A DNA stretch of 5,898 bases from Syntrophaceae bacterium. GTDB taxonomy: Bacteria; Desulfobacterota; Syntrophia; Syntrophales; UBA5619. A program made the position numbers and the translations under genes. Shown here in pieces: positions 1 to 5,898 of the stretch (the stretch's first letter is position 1; each line of letters opens with the position of its first letter). The DNA is taken from positions 1-5,898 of the forward strand of contig JAHFBU010000115.1 of the NCBI GenBank assembly GCA_023249795.1. Reading direction: 5' to 3'. The notes under the pieces are model-generated. The model made no database searches, was not told the origin of the DNA, and saw nothing but the letters and a program-made list of their open reading frames with translations.

Positions 1-581
1 TGGAGGAAGTTGAGCTTCAGCTTGTCGGCCCTGATATCGTTCAGGACGAAATCGTGGAACGCATCCAGGTCCCGGTAGTTTTCATCGAAGATCAGTCCCA
101 TGACGTTGACCCGCATCTCCATCCCGGGATGGCTGCGCCTGGCATCGAGCAGCAAGCGCAACGTCTTGACGGCCATGAGGAACGAGCCCTTCACGCCCCT
201 CATCCTGTCATGCAACGCCTCCAGGTGACTGTCGAGTGAAACGGAGACCTCGTCGGGCCCTTCCTGCACCATCCGCCCAGCCATGGCGGCATCTTTTACA
301 CCGGTTCCGTTGATGACCGAGAAGGTCCGCAGCCCCAGGCGCCGGCACTCCCGGGCAATGGCAAAGAACTCATCCAGGTCGAGCATCACCTCCCCGCCGC
401 AGATAACCACCCCTCCGCCGGGGCTGAGCTCGCTGAACTCTCTTAGAATCTCGCGCTTGCGCTCCCATGAAAGATAATCGGACCTATCGATGTCGTCCAT
501 CTTCCAGTAATGGCAGTGCCCGCAACGCAGATTACATCGCTTGTTTACGTGGATGAAGAGATATTTTGGCGGGCTGAGCAT
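1..581 (-). CDS. Radical SAM domain protein, N-terminal 193 codons (3' end beyond window)
   Basis: This is the N-terminal part of a radical S-adenosylmethionine enzyme, a cytoplasmic [4Fe-4S] protein that makes a 5'-deoxyadenosyl radical; the substrate cannot be told. The reading frame is open from an ATG at 581 to the window edge. The cluster motif CNLRCGHC gives the CxxxCxxC cysteines C16, C20 and C23. A GGE motif follows at residues 62-64 (normally GGEP, here GGEV), then INGTG near 90-94, and VSLDS near 114-118 followed by LHDRMRGVKGSF, the usual order along a radical SAM barrel. The start is supported by AAGAGG nine bases upstream; an in-frame GTG three codons earlier has no such site. 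The gene begins 38 bp after the stop of the exported transglutaminase-like gene, so the two are probably co-transcribed. A C-terminal SPASM or Twitch auxiliary-cluster domain may lie outside the window. The family call is firm and the subfamily unknown. Confidence 0.9.
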   Translation of the reverse strand, partial: MLSPPKYLFIHVNKRCNLRCGHCHYWKMDDIDRSDYLSWERKREILREFSELSPGGGVVICGGEVMLDLDEFFAIARECRRLGLRTFSVINGTGVKDAAMAGRMVQEGPDEVSVSLDSHLEALHDRMRGVKGSFLMAVKTLRLLLDARRSHPGMEMRVNVMGLIFDENYRDLDAFHDFVLNDIRADKLKLNFL

Positions 582-590
582 GCGTGGCAC

Positions 591-596
591 CCTCTT
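591..596 (-). promoter_or_regulatory. Ribosome binding site of the radical SAM gene
   Basis: AAGAGG on the minus strand lies nine bases before the ATG at 581. It favours this ATG over the in-frame GTG three codons upstream and over an out-of-frame ATG at 598-600. Confidence 0.6.
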
Positions 597-619
597 GCAT
601 TCCCCAATTCTCAATACGC

Positions 620-2458
620 CTACTTCACGACAACCCCCGCCACCCGATAGTTGAATTCATAGTTCAGGGCGCCGCTCCACTCCTTGTCGAAGATGTCCTT
701 GTAACGGGTGCCGTCCGCCGGGCCCACGGGTTTCCCGTAGGTATAGAACCAGTTGACGATGGGGCTGCCCGTGAATCCCAGGGCGATCCAGTAGCTTCCC
801 GGAGCTATGAGAGGCTTGTTTCCGCTGAAGGAAAAATCGGTCCACCGGTAGCCCGGTTTATCGGAAAGGCTGTCGAGATCGACCAGATTGCTGGTCGCGA
901 TGATCTCGCCCGGCTTGCCGTTGTCGTCCCGGCAGACGTCGATCCAGAGCTGGCCCTCTCCCCCGAATTTGTGCAGGGCAACGCCCACCTTCTCGAGTTT
1001 GAGGGGCTTTGCGAGAACAAATACCTGAGCATATTGGGTGCGCTTGGTGGTCACATATTCCGCTGTTTCCACGAAAAAGCTCCGGGTCTTCTCGAAGCTG
1101 CCATCGCCTGCCGCTACAGCAGGAGCCGGTGGAAAGACAAAGTCGATGTCCGCGGGAAATTCGAGGTTGCCCAGGGTGACGGGTCCTTCATCGGGCAGCG
1201 GGACTTCTTCCACGGCCCCCTGTTCCGCCTTGAAGGCGGTCCGCGTCTTTTCCCTGATGCGGGAAAAGAACGAAGGCATGGCGGACGTCGCCGCCACGGC
1301 TTTTCCAAAGGCGTTCTTTATGGCGTGCCCGATCTCGCCGAACATTCCTCCTTTTCCCGTGTCCGGTGACGGCGACGGCGCGGCAACATCGATATGCTTC
1401 GCTTCGGCATTCACCAGGGGAAAGAGGAGGTAGTTCTTCGGCCCTGTCGCTTCCCGCCGGCCGTTCAACGCCACCTTGTCATCGACGAAGTCCGCATTGA
1501 TCACCTCCCGGATTGTAGGCTCTCCCTGTTTTCTATCCGTCATGGACCAGTGCACCATGCCGTCGTTGACGGTTTCGCTGTTGTCGATGCCCACCTCGAT
1601 GCGGATGAAACGGTTCAAGACGAACAATGCCGTTTGTTGAGGGTCGAAGGGGACCCAGCCCAGATCGGGAAACCAGACTTCGATCCAGGAGTGGTGGCCC
1701 TGTCCCATCTTGAAGGTGAGCGTTCCTCCCGCCCCCGGGGTGATGTTCAGAGGCTTGTTCAGGGTGACCCCGTTGACGATGCGCACAGGAATGCCGGAGG
1801 CCCTCATCAGGGCGGCGCTCAGGTGGGAGAAATTCTGGCAGTTCCCCTTGCCCGAGGCCAGGGAATAGAGGGCGTCGTACCGCTCCGGAGGGCTCACATA
1901 GTGGATGTAATCGACCACAAAGGTGATGATCCGCTGCACCGCGGCAAACTCCGTGTTCACATCGGTTACGAGTTCGACGGCCAGAGCCTTGACGCGGGCG
2001 TCATTGGCCTGCACCTGGGCGGTGGCCTTGAGGTAGTATGCGACATCTCCCGGAACCTTTGTCAGGGGAAACGGGGCGGCTGTATCGACGGTTTCGAGCT
2101 TGGTTGAGTTGACGGCGTCGAAGGAGAGGTGGACATCGATGGCCTTGGGCGGCGTCTTCCAGCTTGCCGCAATGACCCGGTTCCCCCGGCCGTCGGTCCG
2201 GGATTTTTGGTCCTGGGGCGGCGGCGTGAACTTCAGGTTGAATCCGCGGACGTCTTGCCTGTAGGTAGGGGACGTGAACGTCTCCGGCGCAACAAAGCTC
2301 AGCGTGAGGTTCTGGAGCCCGGGGACGGTCGTCACTCTTTTGTCGATCTCGAAGTGGATCTTGGAACCCATATCCCCGTTCACGGTGATGTTATCCGCGA
2401 AGGCCGGACCATACGCCGCGACAAGCATGATCACCGCCGACATCAATATCTTCTTCAT
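620..2458 (-). CDS. Exported transglutaminase-like (cysteine protease fold) protein with C-terminal beta-rich domain
   Basis: This is a 612-aa secreted or periplasmic protein. It opens with a Sec signal peptide (MKK, hydrophobic core, AFA before D22). Residues about 150-280 form a transglutaminase-like domain with an apparent catalytic triad: C207 in GKGNCQNFSHL, H256 in GHHSWIEVW and D272 in GWVPFDP. Such proteins act as transglutaminases, peptidases or amidases; the substrate here is unknown. A Pro/Ser-rich stretch (about 360-370) leads into an Ala/Lys-rich, probably helical segment to about 420. The last 130 residues (about 475-612) look like a beta-sandwich: LWIDVCRDDNGKPGEI, later PGSYWIALGF, similar to 'choice-of-anchor' or carbohydrate-binding-like modules. 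The start at 2458 is preferred because AAGGAG lies seven bases upstream and a clean signal peptide follows; the frame stays open 27 codons further upstream, but that extension would bury the signal. The radical SAM gene follows after 38 bp. No membrane anchor is seen after the signal peptide. Confidence 0.88.
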   Translation of the reverse strand: MKKILMSAVIMLVAAYGPAFADNITVNGDMGSKIHFEIDKRVTTVPGLQNLTLSFVAPETFTSPTYRQDVRGFNLKFTPPPQDQKSRTDGRGNRVIAASWKTPPKAIDVHLSFDAVNSTKLETVDTAAPFPLTKVPGDVAYYLKATAQVQANDARVKALAVELVTDVNTEFAAVQRIITFVVDYIHYVSPPERYDALYSLASGKGNCQNFSHLSAALMRASGIPVRIVNGVTLNKPLNITPGAGGTLTFKMGQGHHSWIEVWFPDLGWVPFDPQQTALFVLNRFIRIEVGIDNSETVNDGMVHWSMTDRKQGEPTIREVINADFVDDKVALNGRREATGPKNYLLFPLVNAEAKHIDVAAPSPSPDTGKGGMFGEIGHAIKNAFGKAVAATSAMPSFFSRIREKTRTAFKAEQGAVEEVPLPDEGPVTLGNLEFPADIDFVFPPAPAVAAGDGSFEKTRSFFVETAEYVTTKRTQYAQVFVLAKPLKLEKVGVALHKFGGEGQLWIDVCRDDNGKPGEIIATSNLVDLDSLSDKPGYRWTDFSFSGNKPLIAPGSYWIALGFTGSPIVNWFYTYGKPVGPADGTRYKDIFDKEWSGALNYEFNYRVAGVVVK

Positions 2459-2465
2459 GGTATCG

Positions 2466-2471
2466 CTCCTT
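2466..2471 (-). promoter_or_regulatory. Ribosome binding site that sets the start of the transglutaminase-like gene
   Basis: AAGGAG on the minus strand lies seven bases before the ATG at 2458. It decides between this start and a longer open frame reaching 2539, whose first 27 codons do not look like part of an exported protein. Confidence 0.8.
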
Positions 2472-2570
2472 CTGTCACGTTGCTGTGTGCACCTGCAATT
2501 CAATAGATTCACGAGACGGGGGAAATTAAAGTTTTCCAACTGAAAGAGCGTAACAGCGGAATCACCGACT

Positions 2571-3197
2571 TCACCTATTAGTCAAACGTAAGGAGATTAG
2601 CTGAATAGGGAATGTTAAAAAATCAAATACTGCCGCAAAAGGCAGTAAAATTGTTCTAGCAATATAGAGTGTTCGGCTTCGGCATATCCATTTTAGATCT
2701 TCTTCAATTGAAGCATATCGAAAATCTAATGGCTCTGGACCATAGCGATAAAAGACTCTGGGCGTGGTATTCTGCATAGCAAGGCGGCTGAAAATTACTG
2801 TCCGTGGATAACCAGACCATGCCTCACTTTTTACGACATCGAGATTATCAACCAGCAAGATTTGGACTGAGTTTCCTTCCGTTTGGATGCTCTCTTTTAC
2901 TTCTTTTAGGAGGGCATGTGACGATAGGTCAAATGTATTGGGTAGTTGCATTTCTATTTGCGACTGATCGTTACAAGCAGCGCGTGGCTTATTGATGACT
3001 ATTCGTGAAAAAATTATTCCATTTTTCTCGATATCGCCTATATAGTTACCAAAAAGCAAACCAATGGGATTTTGCACCTCAAGCCATGGCGACCCTTCTC
3101 TATCTCGAATTGCATAAGTAATGTTAGTTGCACAACCTGATACACCGAGTATTGCAAACAAAAGTAATACAACTTGAATGGCACGCTTTGGTATCAT
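2571..3197 (-). CDS. Hypothetical lipoprotein, AT-rich, with YceK-like C-terminal tail
   Basis: This is a 208-aa predicted lipoprotein of unknown function. The N-terminus MIPKR is followed by a hydrophobic core and the lipobox V-S-G-C, so C22 should be lipidated after signal peptidase II cleavage. Residue +2 is Ala, which in proteobacteria favours the outer membrane. The body (about 25-170) is not recognised; it holds C75 and C172, which could form a disulphide. The tail has a hydrophobic segment, LPFAAVFDFLTFPIQLI, starting near residue 185. Its P-x5-D-x4-P spacing resembles, from memory, the tail of the small lipoprotein YceK (LPFSLVFDTLLLPID). The start at 3197 fits AAGGG seven bases upstream; an open extension to 3254 would put 19 residues before the signal. 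Base composition is much poorer in GC than the genes on either side, suggesting acquisition. It sits after a terminator and 112 bp before the transglutaminase-like gene. The lipoprotein call is good; the family link is weak. Confidence 0.8.
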   Translation of the reverse strand: MIPKRAIQVVLLLFAILGVSGCATNITYAIRDREGSPWLEVQNPIGLLFGNYIGDIEKNGIIFSRIVINKPRAACNDQSQIEMQLPNTFDLSSHALLKEVKESIQTEGNSVQILLVDNLDVVKSEAWSGYPRTVIFSRLAMQNTTPRVFYRYGPEPLDFRYASIEEDLKWICRSRTLYIARTILLPFAAVFDFLTFPIQLISLRLTNR

Positions 3198-3301
3198 ACA
3201 TTTACCCTTACCTTTGTGTTCATATAGAGAAACATTTAAGTACACTCCCAACAATGCTTATGCAGATCGGTATAAAATCCACCGCGACTTTCCCCTTGAA
3301 T

Positions 3302-3336
3302 AAAAAAACCCGTCCTCTTCAAGAAGAAACGGGGTT
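3302..3336 (-). terminator. Intrinsic terminator of the copper transporter unit
   Basis: On the minus strand AACCCCGT pairs with ACGGGTT, with one bulged C. An inner TTCTT/AAGAG stem (last pair a T-G wobble, one bulged G) closes a CTTG loop. The stem runs directly into seven T residues, the classic rho-independent form. It lies about 220 bp after the copA stop and about 105 bp before the lipoprotein start, so it should separate the two units. The opposite strand has A residues before the hairpin and no T tract after it, so it is directional. Confidence 0.8.
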
Positions 3337-3396
3337 ATGTCAGCCAACCAAATTTCCCTCCAGCACGATTATGCGGAATGGAACTTATCTAACGGC

Positions 3397-3456
3397 ATTT
3401 CATGTGGTGCGTTTACTATCATGATTTCCGTTTGGAATCCAACATAACATGAAAAT
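3397..3456. repeat. Imperfect inverted repeat
   Basis: The arms ATTTCATGT (3397-3405) and ACATGAAAAT (3447-3456) are complementary apart from one extra A. Inside lies a smaller hairpin, GATTTCC/GGAATC with a GTTT loop (3423-3439). The whole could fold as one bulged structure in the RNA downstream of copA. No function can be assigned. Confidence 0.4.
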
Positions 3457-3509
3457 TTATCGATCCTCCGAATACAGGACTTGATCCGGTACCGTTCACA
3501 AAAACATGG

Positions 3510-3529
3510 ATTCCCGCCTTCGCGAGAAT
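3510..3529. repeat. REP-like palindromic hairpin element
   Basis: ATTCCCGC and GCGAGAAT form an eight-base stem with one C-A mismatch around a CTTC loop. The surrounding text, TGGATTCCCGCCTTCGCG followed by AGAATGACGG, is of a kind scattered in many copies between genes of many proteobacteria. It lies 28 bp after the copA stop. On the minus strand a T5 run follows five bases after the stem, so it might also aid termination or protect the 3' end of the mRNA. Only one copy is in this window, so its repeat status is inferred. Confidence 0.55.
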
Positions 3530-3557
3530 GACGGTAGGCGAGGACCGAACAGTAGTG

Positions 3558-5819
3558 TCACGACCGCGCCAGGATTCTGCGCCAGCGGCGGCGGAGGCGG
3601 AGGGAATTGCTTACGACCGAGACGGAACTCATCGCCATCGCGGCCGCGGCGAATTCGGGATTGAGGAGGATTCCCCAGAGCGGGTAGAGGACGCCGGCGG
3701 CAATCGGAATCCCGATGATGTTGTAGATGAACGCCCAGAAGAGATTCTGGCGGATCGTCCGCATCGTCTCGAATGAGAGGCGAATCGCCCGCGGCACGGC
3801 GAGCAGGTCGTCACGCATGAGCGTGATGTCGGAGGCCTCGATGGCCGCGTCCGTTCCCGCGCCGAGCGCAATCCCGATGTCGGCGGCCGCAAGCGCCGGC
3901 GCGTCGTTGATTCCGTCCCCGACCATCGCGACGACCGCGCCTTCCTCGTGCAGGCGCTTTATCTCCGCGGCCTTGTCGCCGGGCAGCACCTCCGCGAGGA
4001 TCCGGTCGATGCCAAGCATCCGGCCCATCGCCTTGGCCGTTGCGGCGTTGTCTCCCGTGATCATGGCAACCTTGAGCCCCATTGCCTTCAGTGCGGCAAC
4101 GGCCGCCGCCGCGGATGGCTTGGGTTGATCGGCGAATGCCAGCAGGCCGAGGACGCGCCCGCCCTCCGCCACGAAGACGGAGGTCTTTCCTTCGGCGGCA
4201 AGTCTTGCGATCTCTGCTTCCGCACCCCGGATCGAAATCGCCTCCCCTTCCAGAAAACGGCGGTTGCCCAGCAGCAGCATCTTTTCATTCCGGAGGGCCA
4301 TGGCCCCGAGGCCGGAGACGGCCTCAAACCCGGTGACTGCTGCCGCATGCAGACCTTCCCGCTTTCCCCGCTCCAGAACCGCACGGGCCAGGGGGTGTTC
4401 GGAGACGGCCTCGATGTCGAGCGCGGCCTGCAGAACCTCGGTCGGCGCGATCCCGGCGACAGGAATGATGTCCGTCACCTCTGGTTCGCCGCGGGTCAGC
4501 GTGCCGGTCTTGTCGAAGACGACGGTTCGCAGGCGGTAGGCGTTTTCCAGACTCTCGCCCCCCTTGATCAGGATGCCGTTTTCCGCGCCGATCCCCGTTC
4601 CGACCATGACCGCCGTGGGGGTTGCGAGCCCCAGGGCGCACGGACAGGCAATGACGAGGACGGAGATGAAGTTGAGCAGGGCGCGGCTGAAGACGGGATC
4701 GGGAACGAGAAAATACCAGACCGCGAAGGTTGCCAGAGCTATTCCAAAAACGACGGGGACGAAGATCGAGGCGACCTTGTCTGCCAGCCGCTGGATCGGG
4801 GCCTTGGATTCCTGAGCCTGCTCGACGAGGCGGATGATCTGTGCCAGCGCCGTCTCGGCGCCGATCCGAGTCGCCCGGAACGTGAAGCTTCCGGTCCGGT
4901 TGAGCGTTGCGGCGAAGACCTCCGTTCCCGCCTCCTTGGCGACCGGCATGCTCTCCCCGGTCAGCATCGACTCGTCCACGCTGGAATTTCCGGAGACGAC
5001 CACGCCGTCCGTCGGGATCTTCTCTCCGGGTCGAACGATGACGAGATCGCCTTTGACGACCCCTTCAATGGGGATATCGCTCTCGATCCCCTCCCGCACA
5101 ACGCGGGCCGTTTTCGGCTTCAACCCCATCAGGCGCTGAATCGCCTGGGAGGTCTTTCCCTTCGCTCTTGCTTCCAGAAGCCGGCCGAGGATGATCAGGG
5201 TTACAATAAAGGCCGCGCCGTCGTAATAGACGTGGGGCATGATCTCCGCCCCGGCGAAGAACCGCGGGAAGAAGGTCGCGAGTGACGAGTAGAGCCAGGC
5301 CGCAAGCGCCCCGACGGCAACCAGCGTGTTCATGTCGGTGGTCTTCTGGCGGGCCGCCTTGAGGGCGCCGATGAAGAACCGGCTTCCCACCCAGAAGACG
5401 ACCGGCGTCGTCAGGAAGAAAAGGACGATGAGGAGCGGTTGTCGGGGTATCCCCATCAGAAACGGGAACCAGTGCTGCATGGAGCCGACAAAGATGATGC
5501 CGCTGAGGATGATCCCGACGGTGAAGCGCATCTGAAGGTCGCGAATCTCACGCTCCCGCGCCGCGCCGATCGGGTCCTCCTTTGTGTCGTCGGGAACCCC
5601 CAGGAAGTCGTATCCCTGATCGGTGATCACCTGCCGGAGCATCTCGACGCCGGACCAGTCCGAGGTGTGGGAGACAGTGGCCCGCGCGGTCGCGAGGTTC
5701 ACCGCGACGTCCGTGACCCCCGGAATCTCCCTGAGGGCGTTTTCCACACGGCGGACGCAGGCGGCGCAGCTCATGCCACCGACGGAGACGGTCGTCTTGA
5801 GGGTCCGGTCAGTCGGCAA
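3558..5819 (-). CDS. copA: Copper-exporting P1B-type ATPase CopA
   Basis: This 753-aa inner-membrane pump uses ATP to export Cu(I) from the cytoplasm. In order: one HMA domain (about 7-73) with GMSCAAC (C18, C21); membrane helices near 98-116, 128-150, 164-184 and 198-215; an actuator domain with TGE at 287-289; two more helices, the second with the CPC motif (C392, C394); the phosphorylation motif DKTGTLT with D436; SEHP with H475 and P476; TGDN at 588-591; GDGIND at 634-639; then two final helices. Y699-N700 and M728/S731/S732 (MxxSS), together with CPC, are the Cu(I)-specific set of the P1B-1 class, so silver or copper is expected rather than zinc or cadmium. Length is normal for a single-HMA CopA. 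The start is a TTG at 5817-5819 with only a weak GCGGGG upstream; the next in-frame ATG (residue 16) would cut into the HMA domain. It overlaps the upstream HMA tail by 11 nt, implying translational coupling or a frameshifted fusion. No metal-responsive regulator is in view. Confidence 0.96.
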   Translation of the reverse strand: MPTDRTLKTTVSVGGMSCAACVRRVENALREIPGVTDVAVNLATARATVSHTSDWSGVEMLRQVITDQGYDFLGVPDDTKEDPIGAAREREIRDLQMRFTVGIILSGIIFVGSMQHWFPFLMGIPRQPLLIVLFFLTTPVVFWVGSRFFIGALKAARQKTTDMNTLVAVGALAAWLYSSLATFFPRFFAGAEIMPHVYYDGAAFIVTLIILGRLLEARAKGKTSQAIQRLMGLKPKTARVVREGIESDIPIEGVVKGDLVIVRPGEKIPTDGVVVSGNSSVDESMLTGESMPVAKEAGTEVFAATLNRTGSFTFRATRIGAETALAQIIRLVEQAQESKAPIQRLADKVASIFVPVVFGIALATFAVWYFLVPDPVFSRALLNFISVLVIACPCALGLATPTAVMVGTGIGAENGILIKGGESLENAYRLRTVVFDKTGTLTRGEPEVTDIIPVAGIAPTEVLQAALDIEAVSEHPLARAVLERGKREGLHAAAVTGFEAVSGLGAMALRNEKMLLLGNRRFLEGEAISIRGAEAEIARLAAEGKTSVFVAEGGRVLGLLAFADQPKPSAAAAVAALKAMGLKVAMITGDNAATAKAMGRMLGIDRILAEVLPGDKAAEIKRLHEEGAVVAMVGDGINDAPALAAADIGIALGAGTDAAIEASDITLMRDDLLAVPRAIRLSFETMRTIRQNLFWAFIYNIIGIPIAAGVLYPLWGILLNPEFAAAAMAMSSVSVVSNSLRLRRRWRRILARS

Positions 5820-5898
5820 CGTCGAACCCCGCTTCGGTGATCCTCTCCCGGATCAGCGCCCGGTCCACTGGTTTCTCCTCCGTGAAGGCAGCCTCGCC
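5809..5898 (-). CDS. C-terminal end of an HMA (heavy-metal-binding) domain, CopZ-like or first HMA of CopA (5' end beyond window)
   Basis: Twenty-nine codons and a TGA (5809-5811) read from the window edge. The end, RALIRERITEAGFDVAD, has the second helix and last strand expected of an HMA fold, as in CopZ and the N-terminal repeats of copper ATPases; a short strand-like AAFTEE precedes it. The metal-binding CxxC would lie upstream, outside the window. It overlaps the start of copA by 11 nt in a frame offset by one base. It may be a free copper chaperone gene that hands Cu(I) to CopA, or the first HMA domain of a longer CopA broken by a frameshift. The HMA assignment rests on pattern alone over a short piece. 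Confidence 0.7.
   Translation of the reverse strand, partial: GEAAFTEEKPVDRALIRERITEAGFDVAD

Larger units (their letters stand above)
3198..3557. other. Intergenic region between copA and the lipoprotein gene
   Basis: This 360-bp stretch has no supported gene. Read on the minus strand from copA, it contains a REP-like hairpin (3510-3529), an imperfect inverted repeat (3397-3456), an intrinsic terminator (3302-3336) and about 100 bp of leader for the lipoprotein gene. No convincing promoter is seen in the leader. The nearest pair is TTGGGA (3246-3251) and TATATG (3221-3226), with a spacer of 19 that is longer than ideal. Most of the stretch is AT-rich, like the lipoprotein gene. Short minus-strand frames here end after about ten codons. 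Confidence 0.6.

Noticed and set aside
582..619. Small precursor peptide gene between the transglutaminase-like and radical SAM genes
   Set aside because: The 38-bp gap is too short and holds no start-to-stop frame of useful length.
584..2107. Two plus-strand open frames (584-1369 and 1394-2107) opposite the transglutaminase-like gene
   Set aside because: Both are antisense to a well-supported gene with signal peptide and catalytic triad, and neither shows a recognisable domain.
2459..2539. 27-codon N-terminal extension of the transglutaminase-like protein
   Set aside because: The strong AAGGAG and the clean signal peptide both point to the ATG at 2458.
2804..2995. 63-codon plus-strand frame with a hydrophobic stretch
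   Set aside because: It starts at GTG without a ribosome binding site and is fully antisense to the lipoprotein gene. The hydrophobic run is short and could be chance.
3198..3254. 19-codon N-terminal extension of the lipoprotein
   Set aside because: It would place charged residues before the lipobox signal; the start at 3197 has a ribosome binding site and a normal signal length.
3128..3424. 98-codon plus-strand frame over the lipoprotein 5' end and the terminator
   Set aside because: It reads through the terminator hairpin and antisense to a lipoprotein signal sequence; no domain or ribosome binding site supports it.
3948..5285. 445-codon open frame on the plus strand opposite copA
   Set aside because: It lies entirely antisense to a clear CopA with all catalytic motifs. 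Its translation has no recognisable domain and the charged, repetitive composition typical of a GC-rich shadow frame.
5800..5825. prfB-type programmed +1 frameshift between the HMA tail and copA
   Set aside because: The base pattern GAC TGA C shares the UGA-C of the RF2 site, but the preceding codon is not a slippery CUU and no Shine-Dalgarno lies at the required close spacing. I keep it only as a possibility under the junction finding.

Overview
The window reads as a piece of a GC-rich Gram-negative bacterial chromosome. The signs are an outer-membrane-type lipoprotein signal, a Sec signal peptide on a large exported protein, and strong Shine-Dalgarno sites before several starts. Nothing in the window fixes the taxon. 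The mix of a CopA pump, an exported transglutaminase-like protein and a radical SAM protein would suit a deltaproteobacterium (Desulfobacterota), but this is only an impression. All supported genes lie on the minus strand, so transcription runs from high to low coordinates. No genuine plus-strand gene was found.

Copper block (about 3558-5898). The right edge holds the last 29 codons of a heavy-metal-associated (HMA) domain. It runs with an 11-nt overlap into a complete copper-exporting P1B-type ATPase (CopA, 753 aa, TTG start). A one-base shift would join the HMA tail to CopA as a normal tandem-HMA CopA, so this junction is the most interesting local puzzle. The expected joint role is to bind cytosolic Cu(I) and pump it across the inner membrane.

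Intergenic block (3198-3557, 360 bp). Downstream of copA lie a REP-like hairpin, an imperfect inverted repeat and a convincing minus-strand intrinsic terminator with a T7 tail at 3302-3336. The terminator separates the copper unit from the genes that follow.

Envelope block (1-3197). An AT-rich gene encodes a 208-aa lipoprotein of unknown function, whose C-terminal tail resembles the end of the small lipoprotein YceK. After 112 bp comes a 612-aa exported protein with an intact Cys-His-Asp transglutaminase-like core and a C-terminal beta-rich domain. Only 38 bp later a radical SAM enzyme starts and runs off the left edge. The exported protein and the radical SAM enzyme are probably co-transcribed, but the sequence does not show a shared function. 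The lipoprotein gene and its flank are clearly poorer in GC (23 G+C in the 60 bases 2641-2700) than the neighbours (39 in 1801-1860, 40 in 4021-4080), which suggests separate ancestry.

I see no CRISPR array, tRNA, rRNA, transposase or phage gene. I do not see strong evidence of a wholly new system; the best leads are the HMA/CopA junction, the AT-rich lipoprotein and the transglutaminase/radical SAM pair.
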